In this document: positions 42,543 through 54,944 of the stretch, piece by piece
Numbering within the stretch: the stretch's first letter is position 1
How the letters are laid out: every line of letters begins with the position of its first letter
From: Ferrovum sp. JA12
GTDB taxonomy: Bacteria; Pseudomonadota; Gammaproteobacteria; Burkholderiales; Ferrovaceae
Length of the DNA stretch: 64,000 bases
Assembly (NCBI RefSeq): GCF_001431705.1
Contig: NZ_LJWX01000001.1
Location: forward strand, 186,001 to 250,000
Direction of reading: 5' to 3'
Notes under the pieces: model-generated
Told to the model about the DNA's origin: nothing
What the model saw: only the letters and a program-made list of their open reading frames with translations
Databases searched by the model: none
Made by a program: the position numbers and the translations under genes

Positions 42543-43052
42543 ATGAAAAACTTTATCCTTTCAACCATCTCAATAACAAGTGTTACCTTGTTATTGGGAT
42601 GTACGCCAACGAGCCGTCTTCATGTGGGCTCTGAAGCTCCTAAAATCCGTACTAAAACACTGCAGGATGTAGGCGGGGATATGGCAAAAATAACAACTTA
42701 TCGTCAACCTGATAAACGTATGTATCAATACTCACTTGATCAGGCTTTAAAAAGTGGTAAGCCTATAATGCTTGAGTTTGCGACACCCGGTCACTGTACT
42801 GTGTGTGATCGCCAACTTCAAGAAGTGAAGGCTTTATTAGATAAGTACCAAGGTCAAGTTATTTTTTTACACATGGATCAATATGAAAACCCTGATGCTT
42901 TTAAGGCTTATAAAGTCATGGGTGACCCATGGAACTTCTTTATTGATGCTAAAGGAATTGTTCGTTACGAACAACCCGGACCGATGTTAATGAATGAGAT
43001 GGATTACGCTATCAAAAATATGTTAGTAGCATCAGATAAAGTTAAACATTAG
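42543..43052 (+). CDS. Thioredoxin-fold lipoprotein
   Basis: A 169-residue protein with a lipoprotein signal (lipobox LLGC) and a thioredoxin-like domain containing CTVC in LEFATPGHCTVCDRQ, then VIFLHMDQYENPDAF and DPWNFFIDAKG. It could reduce apocytochrome or copper-site thiols in the periplasm, similar to TlpA or SCO partners. It follows the short oxidase-like gene by 32 bases and probably helps to mature it. Confidence 0.8.
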   Translation: MKNFILSTISITSVTLLLGCTPTSRLHVGSEAPKIRTKTLQDVGGDMAKITTYRQPDKRMYQYSLDQALKSGKPIMLEFATPGHCTVCDRQLQEVKALLDKYQGQVIFLHMDQYENPDAFKAYKVMGDPWNFFIDAKGIVRYEQPGPMLMNEMDYAIKNMLVASDKVKH

Positions 43053-43053
43053 C

Positions 43054-43509
43054 GTGTCAAACAAACTCTTTAGTTTAAAACAGGATAAGCAAGGCCTCGT
43101 ATGGGATCTAATGTTATACATTCCTACGGTGGTAGCTCTTTTTGGTCTTTCAGCTAGCTTCTGGTTTCAAAAAAACCCCTACTTAAGTTATTTGCTTTTA
43201 TTTCTGGGTAGTTTCTTTACTTTGGCGGGGACAAACCGCATCCTTAAAACACGTTTGATGATTTTGCCCACTTCGCCTGTCTCTTTAGAGGTAAATAATG
43301 CAGGAAATCAGGTTGGTATAAAATTAAAAAACGGAAAAACCGTTGAGCTCATTAAGCAGGTAAAATTCTTCAGGGATCTATCAGGAAAAAGTATAGGATT
43401 ATCAGGGCTTGATGGAACAGGACGCTTGCAACAATACGTTTTACATAAAGGTCAGTTTTTAACTGAAAAAGACTATGAATCTTTAACCAAACTATTTATT
43501 AAGAGTTAA
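43054..43509 (+). CDS. Unknown membrane protein with cytoplasmic domain
   Basis: A 151-residue protein beginning at a GTG right after the preceding stop codon. It has two helices in the first 65 residues and a beta-rich soluble C-terminal domain. No motif recognised. It is the last gene of the cytochrome/oxidase-like plus-strand unit and overlaps the next, converging gene by 4 bases. Confidence 0.55.
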   Translation: MSNKLFSLKQDKQGLVWDLMLYIPTVVALFGLSASFWFQKNPYLSYLLLFLGSFFTLAGTNRILKTRLMILPTSPVSLEVNNAGNQVGIKLKNGKTVELIKQVKFFRDLSGKSIGLSGLDGTGRLQQYVLHKGQFLTEKDYESLTKLFIKS

Positions 43510-43709
43510 TGCTTTTTCTTTCTTCTTTGATAAACATCCCACACCATATAAGTTAATGCTGCTCCCACCAGCGTGCACATGACTGCCATTAACAAGTATT
43601 CTGTGTGTTCAGACACTAACCCACCTACCACCATGTGGACTGTATAAGCAGAAAGGAAAAGTGAGCTACATCCTACCACCATATAAACAATAATCTCCTT
43701 AACATCCAT
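43506..43709 (-). CDS. Small two-helix membrane protein
   Basis: A 67-residue protein with two transmembrane helices and a strongly basic C-terminus (QRRKKKH). It lies one base downstream of the large membrane protein gene at 43711, so it should be coupled with it. No family recognised. Confidence 0.5.
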   Translation of the reverse strand: MDVKEIIVYMVVGCSSLFLSAYTVHMVVGGLVSEHTEYLLMAVMCTLVGAALTYMVWDVYQRRKKKH

Positions 43710-43710
43710 T

Positions 43711-45123
43711 TTATTTTTTTTCCTCTCCCTTTACATGTAAAATCACCCCACCGGGTTGCAGGGAAACCGTCTCAATCCGATCACCTAGTACGGATAGGTT
43801 CTGCGTCAAGCCCAAGTTTTTATTCTCGTTAGGTACAAAAATAATATGGGTAATACCCTTAATTAGCGCTAACTCTTGCTCTGGTTTTGCAGTTACCGGT
43901 GGCAGAGGGAGCACATCACAACGACATGCAATCATGGTTCGCGCAGGCCATTGACTGGCAACACGTATTAGGGGGGCGTGAACACTGTTTTCATCTGACA
44001 CTTTTCTGATTAAATCAACATCCTCAGATAAGGTCTGAATCACCTGATCTTGATTAGATAATACATTCGCTTTAGCAAAAACGTATTGATTCCGATCAGT
44101 ATGTAAATAGGTGGTACCAATCACTAAAAGTATTACCCATAACCATCCTCGCTGCACTAAGAAACCATACTGCAACAGCACTTTTCTAGGTTTAAGTATC
44201 CATGGAAAGCCAACGTTTAAAATAAACATAAGAAGCATGAAGCCCCAATTGTAATCACCAGATACAAGACCTAGGATAACGGCTAAAGCCAATGACAAAG
44301 ACAATTGGTTTTTTAACATTGTCTGACGATCAGAGATGAGAAACAATAAGGCGAGTAGCATGGCAATCAGGCCTAATAAAGCTACTTTTAGATCAAGTAT
44401 TACGTCGAGAGGATGCCCCGTAAATACACTTGCTGCAGCCGGGAAAGGGTTTAATCCGAAGCTAATGTCCTTCCAGCCCCACCGCAGTAATACTCCAGTA
44501 AACAAAGCTATCAAAGAGCCTATTAAAAAACTTCTTTGATTCACCTTACCAAGAGTACTGTCCTTATACCAACCAAATAAAACGCTCAGGCCATAGGCAA
44601 TTCCCATAGGATGAAGAGAAGCGGCAAATACAATCAATAATAATTGAGCAAAGAAATTACCTCCAAACAGCCTTGGCGCGGCCCGATAGGACCGATCGAG
44701 AGTAGCCCCATAGACCAGGCTGATAAACAACATAATAGCAGGATCTAATTGATCAATTTGCTGTAGTGTGATGGGAGCGATAAGAGCCAAACCACAGGAT
44801 AACAGTGCCGTTTCATCTTGTTTATTCGTCACATGCCATTGGTAAAGAAGGTAGGTAGCATGGGCGAATAGCAATAAGGTAACGATCTTTGCCGCAAGGA
44901 TCTGCCCTGGCCACAAGAAACCTAAAGGCAACCAAATCAATGCTCGCAGATCAGGCATCCCTAGTGTCACCACTGAACTCGCTACTTGATCACCAATAGA
45001 CCAATCCATTAATAGCGCTTTTGCTGCGCCCTCATTTAACGCAAAAGGCGCATGCCTAAACATTAAAAAAACCACTACTCCCCAAAGACCTAAGAGGGCA
45101 AACCCTTGAATTTTCTGATTCAT
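43711..45123 (-). CDS. Large polytopic membrane protein of unknown function
   Basis: A 470-residue protein with about ten helices followed by a soluble C-terminal domain of roughly 120 residues (CRCDVLPLPPV, THIIFVPNENKN). The shape resembles membrane glycosyltransferases of the GT-C type, but I see no clear catalytic DxD loop. It is followed by the 67-residue protein and preceded by a cytochrome c4-like gene. Function left open. Confidence 0.6.
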   Translation of the reverse strand: MNQKIQGFALLGLWGVVVFLMFRHAPFALNEGAAKALLMDWSIGDQVASSVVTLGMPDLRALIWLPLGFLWPGQILAAKIVTLLLFAHATYLLYQWHVTNKQDETALLSCGLALIAPITLQQIDQLDPAIMLFISLVYGATLDRSYRAAPRLFGGNFFAQLLLIVFAASLHPMGIAYGLSVLFGWYKDSTLGKVNQRSFLIGSLIALFTGVLLRWGWKDISFGLNPFPAAASVFTGHPLDVILDLKVALLGLIAMLLALLFLISDRQTMLKNQLSLSLALAVILGLVSGDYNWGFMLLMFILNVGFPWILKPRKVLLQYGFLVQRGWLWVILLVIGTTYLHTDRNQYVFAKANVLSNQDQVIQTLSEDVDLIRKVSDENSVHAPLIRVASQWPARTMIACRCDVLPLPPVTAKPEQELALIKGITHIIFVPNENKNLGLTQNLSVLGDRIETVSLQPGGVILHVKGEEKK

Positions 45124-45136
45124 TAATATTATCCAG

Positions 45137-45751
45137 TTATCTTAACCCAGCCGTAAAATCTGCTAAGGCACTAATTTCCTCATTACTTAAACGTGAAGCA
45201 ATAGCCATCATAATTGCCGAATTATGTCTTGCCCCGCTTTTAAAATGCAGTAGTTGCGTTTCAGTGTATTCCCGATATTGCCCTGAGAGTCTTGGATACT
45301 GACTTGGTACTCCAGCTCCCGTGGGTCCATGACAGCTGGCGCAAGCTGGGATACCTCTTATCGTATCGCCTGCACGCCAAAGATGCTCACCAATCACCAC
45401 CGATTGTTGACTGTGCGCAGAGGCCGTGTGAGGCTTTTGCTCGGCATACCAGGCTGCCACGTTTTGAATATCCGCATCACTGAGCATTGGGACAATGCCA
45501 GACATCACTAAGTTCTCTCGCTCTGGTGGGGCACCATTTACTGATTTCATATTTTCAATTTGTTTGACAATATATTCTTGTACCTGACCTGCCAAATGTG
45601 GCTGGGTCGGAATAGGGCTAACCCCCTCTAAACCATGACAGGCATAGCATACCCCTGATGCCACCGCTTTACCCTTAACCGGGTCTGGTTTTTTAGCATA
45701 GGAGCAGGTAGTGAGTACTAACAAACATACTGCAATAATAGTTTTAAACAT
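45137..45751 (-). CDS. Second dihaem cytochrome c4-type protein
   Basis: A 204-residue precursor with a signal peptide (ending SYA-K) and two cytochrome domains with CYACH and CASCH. Distal Met candidates are in IVPMLSDADI and IMMAIASRL. This is a more typical cytochrome c4 than the one at 40528. The ATG at 45751 follows a GGGGAGG site; the longer frame to 45835 runs into uvrD. It lies 44 bases downstream of uvrD. Confidence 0.93.
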   Translation of the reverse strand: MFKTIIAVCLLVLTTCSYAKKPDPVKGKAVASGVCYACHGLEGVSPIPTQPHLAGQVQEYIVKQIENMKSVNGAPPERENLVMSGIVPMLSDADIQNVAAWYAEQKPHTASAHSQQSVVIGEHLWRAGDTIRGIPACASCHGPTGAGVPSQYPRLSGQYREYTETQLLHFKSGARHNSAIMMAIASRLSNEEISALADFTAGLR

Positions 45752-45795
45752 ATTTGCCTCCCCGAAGCCTAACGCACACATTATTCTAACAGAAC

Positions 45796-47949
45796 TCATC
45801 CAATGCTTAACTTGGCATAAGCCAAAGCCAACCACTTCACCCCTACTTCTCTAAAGTTTACTTGTACTCGCCCCTCTTCACCACTGCCCTCCACAGCCAA
45901 AATCACACCGGGGCCAAACTTAATATGACTGACATTCTGGCCTACACGATAAGGGGAGAGGGATTTGGCGCTAAATGTTGTATCGGACGAAAATGTATTG
46001 GTTTTTTTAATTGACGGAGAAAAGTCAAAAAATGAATCCATTTTCTTGTTGGGTGTTAAATATTTACAAAGGGATTCTGGTATTTCATCTATAAACCTTG
46101 AGCGCATACCGTAACGAACTTGACCGTGTAACATTCGGTTTTCAGCTCGCGTTAAAGTCAATCTTTGACGCGCTCTGGTGATAGCGACATACATCAACCG
46201 CCGTTCTTCTTCCGACCCCTTGGCATCATTTAAGGCATTATCATGGGGAAACAGTCCCTCCTCCAACCCACTCACAAACACCACATCAAATTCAAGTCCT
46301 TTGGCCGCATGAACCGTCATTAACTGTAATGCATCAGCCCCTACCTGAGCCTCATGATCTCCCGCCTCAAGACTTGCATGAGACAAAAAGGCTGACAGAT
46401 CATCTAAATCTGTTTGATGGTCAAAACCATTGGCTGCCGCTACCAATTCCTCAAGATTCTCTACTCGATCAGCCCCGTCTTTATCCTGTTTAAAATGAGC
46501 CGCCAAAGTACTTTCCTGAATAACCAAAGCCGTTAGCTCAGGTAAACTCATTTCATGCGCCATTTCCTTCCAGCGCTCAACATGGTTCACAAACTGCATT
46601 AAACCACTACCGGCTTTACCACTCAACTCAAGAGAGGAGGCAGCCTGAAAGAGACTGGTGGCTCTCTCTTGGGCTCTTAACTGGATTATTTCAATGGATT
46701 TAGGACCTATTCCTCGGGGCGGGAAGTTCACTACCCGTAAAAAAGATCCGTCGTCATGTTGATTAGCAACTAGTCTTAAATAAGCCAATGCATGCTTCAC
46801 TTCCATCCGCTCAAAAAAACGTAACCCACCGTAGACCCGGTAACTGACTCCTGCAGCAAACAACGTTTGCTCCAATACCCGCGATTGAGCATTGGATCGA
46901 TATAAAATTGCCATATCCGACAAGGCCGTTCCCGTAGCATTTAACTCTTTAATGTTACCAACGATAAAACGCGCTTCCTCTTGATCGGTGGGCGCCTCAT
47001 AAATCCTAATGGGTTCCCCCGCGCCCACCTCTGTCCAAAGGGTTTTACCCATGCGGCCTTGATTGTTTTTAATTAGCGCATTAGCGGCATCTAAAATATT
47101 GCCATAGGAGCGGTAATTCTGCTCCAAACGTATTATTTCAGGTTGACCAAAATCCTTCTCGAATTGATACATATTGGCTACTTCAGCACCCCGAAAACCG
47201 TAAATTGATTGATCGTCGTCACCTACCGCAAACACCGAAGCATGAGGTCCTGATAAAAGCTTTAACCAAACATACTGCAAACGATTGGTATCTTGAAACT
47301 CATCCACTAAAATATGAGTAAACCGCCTTTGATAGTGCTCTCTTAACACACTATTGCGTTGTAATAACTCTACACTGCGCAACAACAGCTCAGCAAAGTC
47401 AACCACCCCCTCTTGCTGACACTGAATCTCGTACTGCGCGTAAATATCCTGCATGGCTCGTGTGGTGGCATCATGAACCAAGGCCTCTTGGGCGCGCCGC
47501 CCCTCTTCCTTATTACCATTAATAAAATGCTGGAGTTGCTTGGGCGGATACTGTTCCTCATTAACACCCATGGATCTTAGTAAACGCTTAATCGCTGAAA
47601 GTTGGTCTTGACTATCTAGTATCTGGAACAACGGGGGGAGATTAGCATCTTGAGGGTGGGTGCGTAGGAAACGATTACATAGTCCATGAAAGGTACCAAC
47701 CCACATTCCCCTCGTGCTAATAGGGAGTATGGCTGAGAGTCGGGTGAGCATCTCTTTGGCAGCTTTATTAGTAAAGGTTACCGCCAAGATACCATGGGGC
47801 GGCGCCAGGGAGTTTTGGATTAGCCACGCCATCCTTGTTGTCAATACGCGAGTTTTTCCACTTCCGGCACCTGCTAAAATTAAGGCAGAACCTTTACTCA
47901 GAGTAACGGCTTGGGCTTGCTCTTGATTTAAACCTGACAACAACTCCAT
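45796..47949 (-). CDS. uvrD: DNA helicase II, UvrD/Rep/PcrA type
   Basis: A 717-residue superfamily 1A helicase. Motif I is AGAGSGKTRVL, motif II VDEFQDTN, motif III GDDDQSIYGFRGA, motif V LMTVHAAKGLEFD and motif VI YVAITRARQRL. The C-terminal tail VGQNVSHIKFGPGVIL is the UvrD Tudor-like end, favouring UvrD over Rep. It unwinds DNA in nucleotide excision and mismatch repair. Confidence 0.96.
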   Translation of the reverse strand: MELLSGLNQEQAQAVTLSKGSALILAGAGSGKTRVLTTRMAWLIQNSLAPPHGILAVTFTNKAAKEMLTRLSAILPISTRGMWVGTFHGLCNRFLRTHPQDANLPPLFQILDSQDQLSAIKRLLRSMGVNEEQYPPKQLQHFINGNKEEGRRAQEALVHDATTRAMQDIYAQYEIQCQQEGVVDFAELLLRSVELLQRNSVLREHYQRRFTHILVDEFQDTNRLQYVWLKLLSGPHASVFAVGDDDQSIYGFRGAEVANMYQFEKDFGQPEIIRLEQNYRSYGNILDAANALIKNNQGRMGKTLWTEVGAGEPIRIYEAPTDQEEARFIVGNIKELNATGTALSDMAILYRSNAQSRVLEQTLFAAGVSYRVYGGLRFFERMEVKHALAYLRLVANQHDDGSFLRVVNFPPRGIGPKSIEIIQLRAQERATSLFQAASSLELSGKAGSGLMQFVNHVERWKEMAHEMSLPELTALVIQESTLAAHFKQDKDGADRVENLEELVAAANGFDHQTDLDDLSAFLSHASLEAGDHEAQVGADALQLMTVHAAKGLEFDVVFVSGLEEGLFPHDNALNDAKGSEEERRLMYVAITRARQRLTLTRAENRMLHGQVRYGMRSRFIDEIPESLCKYLTPNKKMDSFFDFSPSIKKTNTFSSDTTFSAKSLSPYRVGQNVSHIKFGPGVILAVEGSGEEGRVQVNFREVGVKWLALAYAKLSIG

Positions 47950-48041
47950 GACTTCCCTTTTTTTAAACTTAGTTGTAATCGATTATTATACGTTGGCTTC
48001 ACCATAGCACTAAACAGAAATATTATTATTTCAATACTTAA

Positions 48042-50624
<2,583 letters not shown>

Positions 50625-50630
50625 CTAATC

Positions 50631-51128
50631 ATGATAAAACAGATCATTATTGGTTTTTGGGTTCTTGTTTTGCTTAGCTCCTGTGGCTTTCAACTCCGTC
50701 AACCACCCCAGCTCCACTTTAAAACTATCTTTATCGAAGGGGTACTGGATTCCTCCATTAAACGGACTGTCACGAGCTCCCTGACCGTTGATGAAGGCTT
50801 AACTATCGTTAAAAATCCAGCTGATGCAGAGGTCATTGTTAATATTTCTCCCCCGCAAGCCACGCGACAAATATTAAGCTTAAATTCTCAAGGATTGGTC
50901 TCTCAATATACGCTTTACATGAAACTTAACTTCCGCGCTCACGATAATGAAGATAATGAACTGCTTCCTCCCACACAACTCGTTGCAAGCCGAATTCTAA
51001 AATATAGTGATGCACAAATTTACGCGAGCTTACAGGAAGAAAAAAGCTTAAACGATGATATGCGGCAAGATTTAGTATTACAAATGCTACGCCGACTATC
51101 TTCTATCAATCCCAAATCCGTTCACTAG
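50631..51128 (+). CDS. lptE: LPS-assembly lipoprotein LptE
   Basis: A 165-residue lipoprotein (lipobox LSSC, then GFQLR as in LptE/RlpB) placed between leuS and holA, the conserved position of lptE. It forms the plug in the LptD outer-membrane barrel that inserts lipopolysaccharide. It begins 6 bases after leuS ends. Confidence 0.93.
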   Translation: MIKQIIIGFWVLVLLSSCGFQLRQPPQLHFKTIFIEGVLDSSIKRTVTSSLTVDEGLTIVKNPADAEVIVNISPPQATRQILSLNSQGLVSQYTLYMKLNFRAHDNEDNELLPPTQLVASRILKYSDAQIYASLQEEKSLNDDMRQDLVLQMLRRLSSINPKSVH

Positions 51129-51133
51129 AAACA

Positions 51134-52150
51134 ATGCGTATTGATTCAAAAGACTTAACTCGTCACTTAAAAAAATCCTGGTCGCCCCTCTACATGATTC
51201 ACGGCGTAGAGCCTTTACTGGCACTAGAATCTTTGGATTTACTCATCAAAGTAGCCAAAGAAAAAGGCTATCTTAGCCGCGAGATTTATGTGGCTGATAG
51301 CAGCTTTGATTGGCACAGCTTTTTAGCTAATAGCCGCAGCAGCTCCTTATTTGCAGCACAAAAAATCATTGATTTACGACTTCCCTCAGGAAAGCCTGGC
51401 ATCATCGGTGCTGAAGTATTAAATACATTAAGCCTCACCCCACCCGAAGAAACCATCATCATTATCAGCTTACCTAAAATCGATTATCGTACTCAACAAA
51501 GTAAATGGTTTGATGTCATACAAAAAAATGGCCTACTGATCCAATGTCACCCCATAGAGAGAGCACAATTACCGCAATGGATCATCGAGCGTTTTCAACA
51601 ACAAGAACAAACCATCACACCGGCATCCGCTACTTTTATTGCCCATCAAGTAGAGGGCAATTTACTGGCTGCTCATCAAGAAATTCAAAAACTAACATTA
51701 CTGTTTCCAACAGGAGCCCTGACTGAAGACGACATTAAAAATGCCATAATGGATGTGTCGCGTTTTCAAATTTTTGATTTAATGCCTACGCTCTACAAAC
51801 GTGATTTACTTCAATTTGAGAGAATTTTATACGGCCTTAAGGCTGAAGCGGAAGCCCTTCCTCTGGTGCTATGGGCCCTCAATGAGGATATTCACCTTCT
51901 CCTAAAAGCGCTTGAGTTAAAAGATCAAGGTCTTCGTTTTTCTGAAATCACTCGTCAATTATATTTAAAACCTTTACAGGTCCAAAGCTATCCCGCCCTT
52001 CTTGAACGCTGTTCACTTCAACTTATAACAGAATGTATCATCGATCTTCATCACATTGATACAATGATAAAAGGTTTACAGGGAGGGGACCCCTGGCATG
52101 CGCTGGCTAATTGGGGACTCAAGTTTGTCAGGGGTTCCAGAAAAACATAA
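51134..52150 (+). CDS. holA: DNA polymerase III delta subunit
   Basis: A 338-residue protein of the clamp-loader delta family: an N-terminal fold with WSPLYMIHGVEPLLALES, a TIIIISLPKIDYRTQQSKWF strand region, and the C-terminal helical domain (DPWHALANWGLKF). It opens the beta clamp together with the DnaX complex. The adjacent lptE supports the call. Confidence 0.93.
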   Translation: MRIDSKDLTRHLKKSWSPLYMIHGVEPLLALESLDLLIKVAKEKGYLSREIYVADSSFDWHSFLANSRSSSLFAAQKIIDLRLPSGKPGIIGAEVLNTLSLTPPEETIIIISLPKIDYRTQQSKWFDVIQKNGLLIQCHPIERAQLPQWIIERFQQQEQTITPASATFIAHQVEGNLLAAHQEIQKLTLLFPTGALTEDDIKNAIMDVSRFQIFDLMPTLYKRDLLQFERILYGLKAEAEALPLVLWALNEDIHLLLKALELKDQGLRFSEITRQLYLKPLQVQSYPALLERCSLQLITECIIDLHHIDTMIKGLQGGDPWHALANWGLKFVRGSRKT

Positions 52151-52188
52151 AATCGACGTGATGATCAGCAATCTGATAACATAAACCT

Positions 52189-53457
52189 ATGAATTTAACT
52201 GACTTAAATACCCACATCACAGAGCTTGGACGCCATGCCAGAGCCGCCTCTCGTCTCGTGGCTAAAGCATCCACCTTGGCTAAAAATAATGCCTTAGTTT
52301 TTGCTGCACACCACCTAAGAGACAATACCGAAATTGTTCTCCAAGCCAACCTCAAGGACCTCGATAATGCTCAACGCTTAGGTTTTGACTCCGCCTTTAT
52401 TGATCGCTTAACACTGAGTCATAAAAGTATTGAACATATTGCTGTAGGGTTGGAACAAATCGCCGCTCTTCCAGATCCAGTGGGAGAAATAACCGATCTA
52501 GCAAGACGCCCATCGGGCATTGAGGTCGGTAAAATGCGGGGGCCTCTTGGTGTCATTGCTATTATTTATGAGGCACGTCCTAATGTCACAGCCGACGCAG
52601 CTGGGTTGTGCTTAAAATCCGGGAATGCTTGTATCCTTCGAGGTGGGTCTGAGGCGTTTCATACTAACCAAGAAATCGCTAAATCATTACATTTAGGACT
52701 CAGACAAGCGCAACTTCCTGAAAAAGCTATCCAGGTGTTAGAAACCACTGACCGAGCTGCCGTGGGAGAGCTGATTCAGCTCAATAAATTTATTGATGTC
52801 ATTATTCCTCGAGGTGGTAAAGGGCTCATTGAAAGAATTTCTAAGGAAGCCACCATTCCAGTCATTAAACATCTTGATGGGATATGTCATGTGTTTATTG
52901 ATGCCAGCGCCGATAGCGCCATGGCTATTCGTATTGCAGACAATGCAAAAACCCAGCGCTACGGTACCTGTAACACCATGGAGACGCTGCTCGTCCACCA
53001 AGATGTAGCGAGTGAGATTCTCCCTCCCCTTGTGGCACAGCTAATCGATAAAGGTGTTGAGTGCCGAACCGATCCCTTAGCGCGTCAAATTGTTCCACAC
53101 ACCATAGCCGCCACTGAGGATGATTGGGCCACCGAGTACCTATCTCCTATTCTATCTATTAAGGTAGTCGCCAATATAGATGAAGCCATGGATCACATCG
53201 CCCGCTTTGGCTCTCATCATACCGACGCCATCATCACAAATGATTGGAATAATGCTAATCGCTTCCTCAGAGAAGTGGATTCAAGCTCGGTAATGGTTAA
53301 TGCCTCCACGCGCTTTGCCGATGGATTTGAATATGGACTAGGCGCTGAAATAGGTATCTCAACAGATAAACTACACGCTCGAGGTCCAGTGGGGTTGGAG
53401 GGCTTAACTAATCAGAAATATGTGGTCTTTGGCCACGGGGAAATCAGAGCGGGTTAA
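52189..53457 (+). CDS. proA: Gamma-glutamyl phosphate reductase
   Basis: ProA reduces glutamyl-5-phosphate to the semialdehyde in proline synthesis. The 422 residues have the aldehyde-dehydrogenase fold with the catalytic Cys in [37 protein letters not shown] and [22 protein letters not shown]. proC, the last step of proline synthesis, lies about 4 kb away on the other strand. Confidence 0.97.
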   Translation: MNLTDLNTHITELGRHARAASRLVAKASTLAKNNALVFAAHHLRDNTEIVLQANLKDLDNAQRLGFDSAFIDRLTLSHKSIEHIAVGLEQIAALPDPVGEITDLARRPSGIEVGKMRGPLGVIAIIYEARPNVTADAAGLCLKSGNACILRGGSEAFHTNQEIAKSLHLGLRQAQLPEKAIQVLETTDRAAVGELIQLNKFIDVIIPRGGKGLIERISKEATIPVIKHLDGICHVFIDASADSAMAIRIADNAKTQRYGTCNTMETLLVHQDVASEILPPLVAQLIDKGVECRTDPLARQIVPHTIAATEDDWATEYLSPILSIKVVANIDEAMDHIARFGSHHTDAIITNDWNNANRFLREVDSSSVMVNASTRFADGFEYGLGAEIGISTDKLHARGPVGLEGLTNQKYVVFGHGEIRAG

Positions 53458-53461
53458 TGGT

Positions 53462-54100
53462 TTGAAAGCACAAGGTTATTTTGGAGGTACATTTGACCCG
53501 ATTCACAACGGCCATTTGAGTGTGGCCAACCAACTACTGGTGTCCCTCGGCCTCGATACTCTCTGGTTGATGCCAGCTGGCACTCCTTGGCAGCGTGAGC
53601 CTCAAGTTAATAAAGATCATCGTTTAGCAATGATCCAACTCACTCTAGCCCAGTATCCTCATTTTAAAGTGGATGAACGAGAAATACACCGCCTTGGTCC
53701 CACCTATACTATTGACTCACTGACAGAAATTCGTCATGAACAAGGGAGTCAAGTCCCTATTTGGTTTATTGTTGGAGCCGACAGTTTTATTAATTTCCCT
53801 ACGTGGCGTAACTGGCAAAGCTTATTTGATTTAGCTCATATTGCCATAGCTTGCCGACCTCAGTTTGACTTAAAAACAGAAACACTTTCTACCCCTCTTC
53901 GTGTAGCCTTGGAGGAAAGATTAGAAAATGAACCTAAAACCATTACTTCACCAGCTGGTAAAGTTAGTATCATACCTATTATTGAAAGTCCCATTTCGGC
54001 CACAACTATTCGCGCGTTAATTCAGCGTCAAGAGGATGTTCAGTCTTTGGTACCGAGCCCAGTTTATACTTATATTTCTCAACATCACCTCTATCAATGA
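53462..54100 (+). CDS. nadD: Nicotinate-nucleotide adenylyltransferase
   Basis: NadD adenylates nicotinate mononucleotide for NAD synthesis. It shows GGTFDPIHNGHL (HxGH nucleotide-binding motif), WFIVGADSFINFPTW, and the ISATTIRAL end motif. I set the start at the TTG 53462, 5 bases after the proA stop, because homologues begin just ahead of GGTFDP; an ATG at 53420 inside proA is possible but gives an unusual lead. The following rsfS gene is the normal neighbour. Confidence 0.92.
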   Translation: MKAQGYFGGTFDPIHNGHLSVANQLLVSLGLDTLWLMPAGTPWQREPQVNKDHRLAMIQLTLAQYPHFKVDEREIHRLGPTYTIDSLTEIRHEQGSQVPIWFIVGADSFINFPTWRNWQSLFDLAHIAIACRPQFDLKTETLSTPLRVALEERLENEPKTITSPAGKVSIIPIIESPISATTIRALIQRQEDVQSLVPSPVYTYISQHHLYQ

Positions 54101-54106
54101 GTCGCC

Positions 54107-54475
54107 ATGAATCCAGATCAAATTAGTCAATGTATAGTGAAAGCTTTAGATGATATTAAAGCTAAAAATATTGAAGTACTTCATGTGACCGAGTTAACTA
54201 CGTTATGTGACATCATGATTATCGCCAGTGGCGACTCCACTCGGCAAACCAAAGCGCTAGCCAGAAATATTGAGAAAGAGTGCCTTCTAAACGAGATTCC
54301 TGTACACAGTGTGGAAGGCGGGGGGACGGGTGAATGGATACTCGTGGATTGTGGTAGCGTCATTGTTCATATCATGCAACCCACTGTTCGTGAATATTAT
54401 AATCTGTCCGAACTATGGGGTGGAGCTGTTCCGACACCTTTAGCCCTGAGTAAAAAAAAGAAGACAACCTCTTGA
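54107..54475 (+). CDS. rsfS: Ribosomal silencing factor
   Basis: A 122-residue RsfS/YbeB protein: DIKAKNIEVLHV, MIIASGDSTRQTKA, GTGEWILVDCGSVIVHIM, and REYYNLSELWG. It binds L14 and prevents subunit joining in starvation. It sits between nadD and rlmH, the widely conserved order. Confidence 0.96.
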   Translation: MNPDQISQCIVKALDDIKAKNIEVLHVTELTTLCDIMIIASGDSTRQTKALARNIEKECLLNEIPVHSVEGGGTGEWILVDCGSVIVHIMQPTVREYYNLSELWGGAVPTPLALSKKKKTTS

Positions 54476-54942
54476 AAATCCGTATACTTGCCCTGGGTCA
54501 CAAAATGCCTCATTGGGTTCAGGAAGTACAGCAAGAATATCTGAATCGTCTACCAAAAGAGTTTTCTGTGGAGTTGGTGGAAATCAAACCAGTAACAAGA
54601 ACTCAAAATAGAAGTACAGAACAGATTTTAGAGAGTGAAGCCAAAAAAATTGACTCTCAATTAAAAAATAACCACCTTACTGTTGTTTTGGATGAAAGAG
54701 GTCGCCCACTCACTACCCTGCAACTCACTCAACTGATTAAAACCGAAGAAGAGCTCGGTAGAAATATTGATTTTATTATTGGTAGCGCTGATGGTTTACA
54801 TGCTTCCATCAAACAAGCGGCTCATCATCTGATTAATATTTCTCCGTTTGTCTTGCCTCACGCCATGGTGCGAGCCATTCTTTGTGAACAGCTTTATCGT
54901 TCTTATACTATTTTACAAGGCCATCCCTACCATAGAGAGTAA
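54472..54942 (+). CDS. rlmH: 23S rRNA pseudouridine-1915 N3-methyltransferase
   Basis: A 156-residue SPOUT methyltransferase with the C-terminal knot region DFIIGSADGLHASI and LPHAMVRAILCEQLYRS...HPYHRE, diagnostic for RlmH. Translation starts at TTG, overlapping the TGA stop of rsfS by 4 bases, so the two are coupled. Confidence 0.96.
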   Translation: MKIRILALGHKMPHWVQEVQQEYLNRLPKEFSVELVEIKPVTRTQNRSTEQILESEAKKIDSQLKNNHLTVVLDERGRPLTTLQLTQLIKTEEELGRNIDFIIGSADGLHASIKQAAHHLINISPFVLPHAMVRAILCEQLYRSYTILQGHPYHRE

Positions 54943-54944
54943 CC

